From Elusimicrobiota bacterium (GTDB taxonomy: Bacteria; Elusimicrobiota; Elusimicrobia; UBA1565; JACRDR01): a stretch of DNA of 5,200 bases. A program made the translations under genes and the position numbers. This document shows, one piece after another, positions 1 through 4,119 of this stretch (position 1 is its first letter; each line of letters opens with the position of its first letter). Under the pieces are notes generated by a model. It saw only the letters and a program-made list of their open reading frames with translations, was not told the DNA's origin and made no database searches. The DNA is taken from contig JACRDR010000203.1 in NCBI GenBank assembly GCA_016212845.1, positions 1-5,200 of the forward strand, written 5' to 3'.

Positions 1-657
1 CCGGGTCCACACCGAGACCGGCGTGCCGTCGACCTTGCGGGTCTTGCCGACCAGCCGCGCGACCGCGATCGCGAGCAGATACGACGACATCACCGGGCTG
101 TCGCCGAAGGAGACGGTCTGCCAGCCGCCGGACGCCGAGCGCTTCTTCGCGGGCTGGTTCGACAGGACGGTGAGGTGCGCCGGCGCGGTCACCGTGACGC
201 CGAAGACCGCCTTGAGCGCGGGCTCGTCGAAGTGCGGCAGCATGCGGCGCGCGCTGGTCGGCTCGAAATGGGTGAACGCGTAGCGCTCGCTCTTGCCCCG
301 GTGCTTCGCGGTGGAGAGATAGAGGCCCCGCATCTGTTTGTTGAGCTCGCCGGCGAAAGAGAGCTCGATCGTCGTCTTGCCCGGCTTGAGCTTGGAGGAA
401 AGCGTGAGCGTCGCGGTCTCGGCCTCGGGGTCCAGGGTCGTTTCGACCGAAGCGCCGCCGACGGAGGCGGAGGAGAGCGCGAGTTCCAGCGAGTGCAGGA
501 CGATCTGCGAGACGGGCCGCTCGACCTTCACCGCGATGACGACCCGGCCGTCGAACTTGCCGGCGTCGGGATCGATGCGGATGGAAAGATCGTAGCGGAC
601 CGGGACCACGCCCTCGGGAAGGCGGCCGGAGTTCGTCTTGCGCGCGTTTCGCTTCAT
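1..657 (-). CDS. M1 family zinc aminopeptidase, N-terminal part (gene runs off the left edge)
   Basis: Reading leftward from ATG at 657, the frame stays open for 219 codons to base 1, so the 3' part lies outside the window. Residues 13-200 match the N-terminal beta-saddle domain of M1 (gluzincin) aminopeptidases: an LPEGVVPVRYDLSI opening, then MRGLYLS near 110, the family hallmark THFEPTSARRMLPHFDEP at 129-146, and the SPVMSSYLLAIAV strand near 187-199. M1 enzymes remove N-terminal residues from peptides. The exopeptidase GxMEN motif and the HEXXH zinc site would come later and cannot be checked here, so activity is unproven. There is no signal peptide; the basic N-terminus (MKRNARK) suggests a cytoplasmic protein. 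No Shine-Dalgarno sequence precedes this ATG, but a TAGAAT box ends 8 nt before it. That box supports both the start and a leaderless transcript. The gap to the moeA-like gene upstream is 49 nt. Confidence 0.93.
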   Translation of the reverse strand, partial: MKRNARKTNSGRLPEGVVPVRYDLSIRIDPDAGKFDGRVVIAVKVERPVSQIVLHSLELALSSASVGGASVETTLDPEAETATLTLSSKLKPGKTTIELSFAGELNKQMRGLYLSTAKHRGKSERYAFTHFEPTSARRMLPHFDEPALKAVFGVTVTAPAHLTVLSNQPAKKRSASGGWQTVSFGDSPVMSSYLLAIAVARLVGKTRKVDGTPVSVWTR

Positions 658-664
658 GGCCCGC

Positions 665-670
665 ATTCTA
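665..670 (-). promoter_or_regulatory. Putative -10 element (TAGAAT) for the M1 aminopeptidase
   Basis: On the minus strand the sequence reads TAGAAT, then gcgggcc, then the ATG at 657. With normal -10 geometry, transcription would begin at about the A of the start codon. No recognisable -35 hexamer lies 16-18 nt upstream. The same arrangement appears at three other starts in this window, which is the main support. Confidence 0.5.
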
Positions 671-706
671 ACTTTCTAGACAAACGGGCGCTATCGTCTC
701 ACCGGC

Positions 707-1843
707 TCACAGGAACCGGAAGGCGACGGTCGTGCCGGCGTCCAGCCGCGAGGGGCCGATCGGCACTTTCGCGAGCGCGTTCGCCTCGCGGGAGAGCCCG
801 AGCCGGTACGCGGAGATGAGGCGGAGCCTCCAGCCGGCGCCGTCCTGCTCCGCGCGCGCGTAGGCGTGGAGCTGCTTGGCGCCGTTCTTGTACAGCTCGC
901 GGTCGATCGAGCCCGTCTGCGGGTAGGCCGTCGGCGAAGCCCCGCGGCCGTGAAGGCGCGCGAGCGCCGGCCGGACGAACTCCTCCAGCGCGATGAGCGC
1001 GGCGGACGCCGGCCCCGGAAGGCCGAATACGAGCTTGCCCCGGCAGCGGCCGAAAAAGAACGAGTTCCCGGGCTCCGAGGCGACGCCCCAGAACTCCGGC
1101 TCGAGCCCGAGCGAGAGCAAGGCGGCCGAGGCGCTCTCGCGGCAGGACTCGGCGAGCCGCGGCGCGAGCACGAGGACGTCCGAGGCCGCGAGAGCGGCTG
1201 CGATCGCTTCCCGGGCCTCGCGCTCGCCGGTGGGCAGGGTCCCTCGGGGCTGCCCGAGCGCGCCCCAGGACTCCACCGCCGCATATACCGCCGGCCCCGC
1301 CGCGTCGTGCGAGGCGCCGGGGCAGGCCGCCACCGCGACCCGAGCCCGGCGCGTGACCGACACGCCGGTCAGGCCCTGGGCCGCCAGCACCGCGAGGTCC
1401 TGAGGCCGCAAAACGGCGCCCTTCTCGAAAAGCAGTTCGCCCCGCCGGACGTCCTCGCCGCGAAAGCGCAGACGAGCGCCGTAGAGCACGGGCTCGAGGA
1501 TGCGGACGTAGTCCGTCTCGGGCTGGGCCTCCGCGACGCCCACCACCGCCTCGGCGCCCTCGGGGACCGGCGAGCCGGGCTCGACGGGCACCGCGGTTCC
1601 CGTGGGGCGCAGCCAGTCCGTGAGCTTGAGAGGCGAGGGATACTCCGGAGACGCGGACTCCACGTCGCGCGGCAGCACCGCGTAGCCGTGGACCGCGGCG
1701 TGGTCGAACGGCGGAAGGTCGTCGCCCGCCGCCACCTGGGCCGCGAGCGCGCGTCCCGCGCAGTCCTCGAGCGGGACGGTTTCGGCTTCCAGCGGCGAGG
1801 CGGCGGCGAGGATGCGCTCGAGAGCCAGCTCCGGATGCGTCAT
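707..1843 (-). CDS. MoeA-like molybdopterin molybdenumtransferase homologue with degenerate active site
   Basis: This encodes 378 residues, slightly shorter than typical MoeA (about 390-410). Family signatures in order: an N-terminal helix with PLEDCAGRALA (24-34), the LPPFDHAAVHGYAV segment (43-56), a domain II stretch TGTAVPVEPGSPVPEGAEAVV (near 81-101), G-E-D (129-131) with ELLFEKGAVLRPQDLAVLAAQG, a MogA-like domain III (about 167-297, ending FGLPGPASAALIALEEFVRPAL), and a beta-rich domain IV (about 305-378, with SREANALAKVPIG and DAGTTVAFRFL). MoeA normally inserts molybdate into adenylylated molybdopterin. Here the canonical SAMDGYAV Asp is His52, STGDEL is replaced by the region around PGAS (175-178), GGVSxGDYD is absent at about 226-236, and LPGNPVS is LPGPASA. 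A pseudoenzyme, a divergent enzyme or a new role is therefore more likely than classic MoeA. I chose the start at 1843 because GGAGG lies 5 nt upstream; an in-frame alternative at 1882 adds only an Arg-rich stretch without a better ribosome site. No other molybdenum-cofactor gene is nearby. Confidence 0.88.
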   Translation of the reverse strand: MTHPELALERILAAASPLEAETVPLEDCAGRALAAQVAAGDDLPPFDHAAVHGYAVLPRDVESASPEYPSPLKLTDWLRPTGTAVPVEPGSPVPEGAEAVVGVAEAQPETDYVRILEPVLYGARLRFRGEDVRRGELLFEKGAVLRPQDLAVLAAQGLTGVSVTRRARVAVAACPGASHDAAGPAVYAAVESWGALGQPRGTLPTGEREAREAIAAALAASDVLVLAPRLAESCRESASAALLSLGLEPEFWGVASEPGNSFFFGRCRGKLVFGLPGPASAALIALEEFVRPALARLHGRGASPTAYPQTGSIDRELYKNGAKQLHAYARAEQDGAGWRLRLISAYRLGLSREANALAKVPIGPSRLDAGTTVAFRFL

Positions 1844-1848
1844 GGAGA

Positions 1849-1853
1849 CCTCC
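1849..1853 (-). promoter_or_regulatory. Shine-Dalgarno site deciding the moeA-like start
   Basis: The minus strand reads GGAGG-tctcc-ATG, a strong ribosome binding site with 5 nt spacing. It decides between the start at 1843 and the longer in-frame option at 1882. It contrasts with the M1 aminopeptidase and UbiB-family starts, which have no such site. Confidence 0.7.
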
Positions 1854-1880
1854 GCGGCGCGCCTTCCGCGCCGACGCGCC

Positions 1881-1886
1881 ACTATA
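1881..1886 (-). promoter_or_regulatory. Possible -10 element (TATAGT) for the moeA-like gene
   Basis: TATAGT on the minus strand lies 37 nt before the ATG at 1843, inside very GC-rich sequence. It would give a leader of about 30 nt containing the GGAGG site. No -35 is evident, and the call rests on one A/T-rich hexamer, so it is weak. The enclosing intergenic stretch 1844-1958 separates the moeA-like gene from the nucleotidyltransferase stop. It also holds a small CGTTC-cgtt-GAACG hairpin (1924-1937) with no U-tract on the minus strand. Confidence 0.25.
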
Positions 1887-1958
1887 GCGCCGCGGCGCGC
1901 CGCGCCCGATAGAGCGCGACTTACGTTCCGTTGAACGCCGTATGTAGGAGGAGCCTCC

Positions 1959-2753
1959 TCAGGATTTTTCGACGTCGAGGTGGCGCTTCCACTCCGCGAG
2001 CTCCGACGGGCTGAGCGGGCCGTCGGGCTTGAGGCGGGCGTCGCGGTAGCCGTTCGACTCCAGATCGTGCCGGTACTCGAAGTTCGACAGGAGCGTGCCC
2101 CGGCAGATCCTGCCGTCGGTCCAAGGCTGCGATCGCTCTATGGCGAAGCGCGAGCAAAGCTCGGTCGTGAACCACGCGGGGATGACCTTCCGCGAGCCGG
2201 GATAGATGTAGTGAAAGAGGGAGACGTGGCTCATCAGCACCGGCCAATGGGGGCCGAAACGCTCGAGCAGACGGCGCCAGTCCATAGACGTCCCCCGCGC
2301 GTGAATCAAATGCGCGACGTCGGCGCCGTCGTAGCGGTGGCGCTCCATGACGTAGGACTTGGACCAGATCATCTCCTCGGGAGCGACGAGGCGGACGTTC
2401 CGGTCGTCGAGCCGGCCCTCCAACGCGTACTTGAACCAGCCGGCGTCCACCCCGGCCAGCCCGTTTCCCGAACCGTAAAGGAGGTCGACCAAGTCCTCGC
2501 CGTCGCGGATCTTCGCGAGCCAGTGGGGCGCCCCGACGGCCGCCGAGAATCCGGCGGCGCGGGCCGCCGCCAGCGCCTTCTCGACGTCGCGCGGCATGAC
2601 GAAGACGTCGAGATCCTTGGTGTCGCGGCGGATGCCCGCGTAGTGGCCCAGAGCGAACGCGCCGCCCACGAGCCCGGGCACCTCGGCGGCCTCGAGCACG
2701 TCCAGCACCCGGTGATAGAAAGGTATGAGCCGGCTCGTGCTGCGCTGCGCCAT
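1959..2753 (-). CDS. Nucleotidyltransferase-fold protein paired with a metallophosphoesterase
   Basis: This encodes 264 residues. The N-terminal region has the pattern of the nucleotidyltransferase superfamily: V-GG-AFALGHY at 29-38, then R-x-T-K-DLDVFV at 42-52 with the metal-binding pair Asp47/Asp49. A candidate third acidic residue is Asp90 in DLVDLLYG. After this come GNGLAGVDAGWFKYA (96-110), a strongly patterned APEEMIWSKSYVMERHRYDGADV block (124-146), and an aromatic-rich C-terminal region to 264. The superfamily moves nucleoside monophosphates onto proteins, RNA or small molecules; the substrate here cannot be read from sequence. The protein is soluble, with no signal or membrane segment. 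The start at 2753 overlaps the phosphoesterase stop (TAATG), and GGAGG lies 10 nt upstream, so translational coupling is likely. I recall similar proteins next to phosphoesterases in other phyla, but did not search. A longer open frame upstream to 3458 is only the shadow of the phosphoesterase gene. Confidence 0.85.
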   Translation of the reverse strand: MAQRSTSRLIPFYHRVLDVLEAAEVPGLVGGAFALGHYAGIRRDTKDLDVFVMPRDVEKALAAARAAGFSAAVGAPHWLAKIRDGEDLVDLLYGSGNGLAGVDAGWFKYALEGRLDDRNVRLVAPEEMIWSKSYVMERHRYDGADVAHLIHARGTSMDWRRLLERFGPHWPVLMSHVSLFHYIYPGSRKVIPAWFTTELCSRFAIERSQPWTDGRICRGTLLSNFEYRHDLESNGYRDARLKPDGPLSPSELAEWKRHLDVEKS

Positions 2754-3547
2754 TACGCGCCGACCTCCGCCGGGTGCAGGGTGACGACGCGAAACAGCGG
2801 CTTGGCCGGAGCGCTTCTCCTGAGCAAGGGCAGCGCGACGTTGTAAACGGGCACTCCTTTCGACGTGCGGCCCTCCGCCGAGCCGTGATGCGCGTGGCCG
2901 TGCACGACGAAGGACGTTCCGTACTGGTTGATCGGCTCCTCGAGCCGGCTCGAGCCCAGGAAGGGCATGATCTCGAGCGGTTCGCCGGCGACGGTATCCG
3001 GGATCGGCGCGTAATGGAGCATCGCGACCTTGGTAGGCGCCCGCAGGCGGGCCAGCGCCCGCTCGAGCTTGAGCGCCTCCTCGGTCGCCTCCTTCACCCA
3101 AGCCTTCGTCGCCGCCTCGCCCCAGGCCTGGAGCTGGCGCGCGCGAAAGCCGCCCATGAACCCCTTCGCGCCCGCGAAGCCGACGCCCCGGTACTCCCAG
3201 CCGTCGCCGTCGAGGATGCGCACCCCCGCGTCGGAGAGTATCTTGGCGACCTCCGCCTCCTTGCCCGACTCGAAGTCGTGATTGCCCAAGACGGCGAGCA
3301 CCGGCAGGTCCGCGGCCGGCCCGAGGACGGCGGTGAGCGCCTTCGCCTCCTCCGGCAGGCCGTAGTCGGTGAGATCGCCGCATAAAAGGAGAACGTCGGC
3401 CTTCTGCGCGGCCTGCGCGAAGAGGTGGCGTAGTTCCTCGTTGGGCGCCGCGCGGCAATGCAGGTCCCCTACCGCCGCCACCCGCAGCGCCTCGCGCTTC
3501 GGCGGCGCGGCGTGGACCTGGGTGCGCCCGTTCGTCTCGGGAGTCAT
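2753..3547 (-). CDS. Calcineurin-like metallophosphoesterase
   Basis: This encodes 264 residues from the ATG at 3547. All five conserved metal-binding motifs of the calcineurin-like (MPP) fold are intact: GDLH (Asp28, His30), GDLTDYG (Asp58), GNHD (Asn89, His90), H in MLHYAP (His178), and HGHAHHG (His218, His220). It should be an active two-metal hydrolase of a phosphomonoester or phosphodiester; the substrate is unknown. An insert at about 115-170 (GFAGAKGFMGGF, then a charged helix) lies between motifs III and IV. There is no signal peptide, so it is probably cytoplasmic. In-frame starts at 3556 (ATG) and 3637 (GTG) exist. I prefer 3547 because TACAAT ends 8 nt before it, matching the spacing at the aminopeptidase, and because the codons from 3637 give only low-complexity Ala/Arg sequence. 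It is the first gene of a coupled pair with the nucleotidyltransferase and is divergent from the secreted-protein gene. Confidence 0.92.
   Translation of the reverse strand: MTPETNGRTQVHAAPPKREALRVAAVGDLHCRAAPNEELRHLFAQAAQKADVLLLCGDLTDYGLPEEAKALTAVLGPAADLPVLAVLGNHDFESGKEAEVAKILSDAGVRILDGDGWEYRGVGFAGAKGFMGGFRARQLQAWGEAATKAWVKEATEEALKLERALARLRAPTKVAMLHYAPIPDTVAGEPLEIMPFLGSSRLEEPINQYGTSFVVHGHAHHGSAEGRTSKGVPVYNVALPLLRRSAPAKPLFRVVTLHPAEVGA
2764..2768 (-). promoter_or_regulatory. Shine-Dalgarno site of the nucleotidyltransferase, inside the phosphoesterase 3' end
   Basis: GGAGG on the minus strand lies within the last codons of the phosphoesterase, 10 nt before the ATG at 2753. Together with the one-base TAATG stop/start overlap, it fixes the nucleotidyltransferase start and suggests reinitiation by ribosomes finishing the upstream gene. 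Confidence 0.6.
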
Positions 3548-3554
3548 GGATGCC

Positions 3555-3560
3555 ATTGTA
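3555..3560 (-). promoter_or_regulatory. Putative -10 element (TACAAT) for the phosphoesterase/nucleotidyltransferase pair
   Basis: The minus strand reads TACAAT-ggcatcc-ATG, with the ATG at 3547. The 7-nt spacer is the same length as at the M1 aminopeptidase. The box overlaps the alternative ATG at 3556, which argues against that start. No Shine-Dalgarno or -35 sequence is visible, so a leaderless transcript is the simplest reading. Confidence 0.5.
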
Positions 3561-3575
3561 AGGCCGCGGATCGTC

Positions 3576-3617
3576 GCCGCCGCGACGGCGGCACGACGGC
3601 GCCGTGGCGCCGGCGCC
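3576..3617. repeat. Cluster of GC-rich palindromes in the divergent promoter region
   Basis: Three dyad-symmetric elements lie close together: a 7-bp stem with a 3-nt loop (GCCGCCG-cga-CGGCGGC, 3576-3592), a perfect 10-bp palindrome (ACGGCGCCGT, 3596-3605), and an abutting perfect 12-bp palindrome (GGCGCCGGCGCC, 3606-3617). GGCGCC occurs three times. They lie in the approximately 160-bp gap between divergent genes and could be operator sites or a hairpin. The local G+C content is so high that chance symmetry is also plausible. Confidence 0.3.
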
Positions 3618-3692
3618 GCCCCCGATCCCGCGGCCACCCGATGATTACAAGACCGTCACCCGGCCGCTACGGACCTCGCGGCGACACTCGCC

Positions 3693-3698
3693 TATAAT
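3693..3698 (+). promoter_or_regulatory. Putative -10 element (TATAAT) for the small secreted protein
   Basis: A perfect consensus TATAAT is followed by cGGAGacgct and the ATG at 3709. A transcript starting about 7 nt after the box would lose most of the GGAG. Either initiation is leaderless or near-leaderless, or the box is used with an unusually short distance to the start site. No TTGACA-like hexamer lies 16-18 nt upstream. Confidence 0.5.
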
Positions 3699-3708
3699 CG
3701 GAGACGCT

Positions 3709-4092
3709 ATGCCCAAGACCCTCTTATTGGCCGCTCTGCTCTTCGCCCAGGCGCTGCCGGCGGCGGCGCAATGCAGCCGATCCGCGGCCGCCGGGCTTCG
3801 TCCGAGCTCGGGCAACTTAGAAGGCGTCAAGGTCCGCCCCAACCCGTGGCGCTCGGACAAGAACTCCGGTCAGACTCTTAAGTTCGGCTCCTCCGTAGGC
3901 CTGCAGTGGGTGATGGTCTTCAACGCCTCCGGGAAATGGGTGCGCACGCTGTACTGCCGGTGCCAGGAGACCGAAAAGGAGTGGGACCTCACCAACGACG
4001 TGGGACAGCCCGTGAAATCGGGCATCTACGTGTATCTGATCCGCGACGTCACGGGCCGCCAAAGCCGCGGCACGCTCGCGGTCCTCAGGTAG
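3709..4092 (+). CDS. Small secreted protein consisting of one FlgD/sorting-type Ig-like domain
   Basis: This encodes 127 residues. Residues 1-20 form a Sec signal peptide: a short basic start (MPK), a hydrophobic core (LLLAALLFAQAL), and a PAAA|Q cleavage site. Cys22 lacks a lipobox, so this is not a lipoprotein. Residues 37-127 match the FlgD Ig-like / C-terminal sorting-type beta-sandwich: V.V.PNPWRSDKNSG (40-54), VMVFNASGKWVRTLY (68-82), EWDLTNDVGQPVKSGIYVYLI (91-111), and RGTLAVLR at the end. Such domains usually form the C-terminus of large exported proteins; here one stands almost alone behind a signal peptide. Cys83 and Cys85 form an unusual C-R-C on the predicted hairpin, and could bind metal or pair with Cys22. 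GGAG lies 5 nt before the ATG at 3709. A GTG 105 nt upstream is in frame but would bury the signal peptide, so I reject it. The UbiB-family gene starts 27 nt downstream. Export is well supported; function is unknown. Confidence 0.87.
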   Translation: MPKTLLLAALLFAQALPAAAQCSRSAAAGLRPSSGNLEGVKVRPNPWRSDKNSGQTLKFGSSVGLQWVMVFNASGKWVRTLYCRCQETEKEWDLTNDVGQPVKSGIYVYLIRDVTGRQSRGTLAVLR

Positions 4093-4104
4093 CTCCCGGA
4101 GTGC

Positions 4105-4110
4105 TAGAAT
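4105..4110 (+). promoter_or_regulatory. Putative extended -10 element (TGcTAGAAT) for the UbiB-family gene
   Basis: TAGAAT preceded by TGc forms an extended -10, 9 nt before the ATG at 4120 and within the 27-nt gap after the secreted-protein stop. The spacer aggcccgtc contains no Shine-Dalgarno sequence. This suggests the kinase gene has its own near-leaderless transcript, although read-through from the upstream gene is also possible. Confidence 0.5.
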
Positions 4111-4119
4111 AGGCCCGTC

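Noticed and set aside
175..819. Long plus-strand open frame, with a smaller one at 338-595, opposite the aminopeptidase gene
   Set aside because: It is Arg/Gly/Leu-rich antisense of the M1 aminopeptidase, which has clear family motifs on the minus strand. Long open antisense frames are expected at this G+C content.
1844..1882. Longer N-terminus for the moeA-like protein starting at 1882
   Set aside because: The 13 extra residues are mostly Arg and Ala, whereas the start at 1843 has GGAGG at 5 nt and begins where MoeA proteins usually begin.
866..1912. A 348-codon plus-strand open frame opposite the moeA-like gene
   Set aside because: The translation is low-complexity Arg/Gly/Ala with no family pattern, while the minus strand encodes recognisable MoeA domains and has a GGAGG site.
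1946..1968. AGGAGG-ag-CCTCCT stem followed by ATTTTT on the plus strand, resembling a terminator
   Set aside because: The loop is too short unless the stem shrinks to 5 bp, no plus-strand gene ends here, and the T-run lies inside the minus-strand nucleotidyltransferase coding sequence.
2754..3458. N-terminal extension of the nucleotidyltransferase frame up to 3458
   Set aside because: The extra 235 codons are an out-of-frame shadow of the phosphoesterase and read as Gly/Arg-rich nonsense. The ATG at 2753 has a Shine-Dalgarno site and begins the recognisable domain.
3548..3637. Phosphoesterase N-terminal extension starting at GTG 3637 or ATG 3556
   Set aside because: The added residues are Ala/Arg low complexity from the palindrome-rich intergenic region, and the ATG at 3556 overlaps the TACAAT box.
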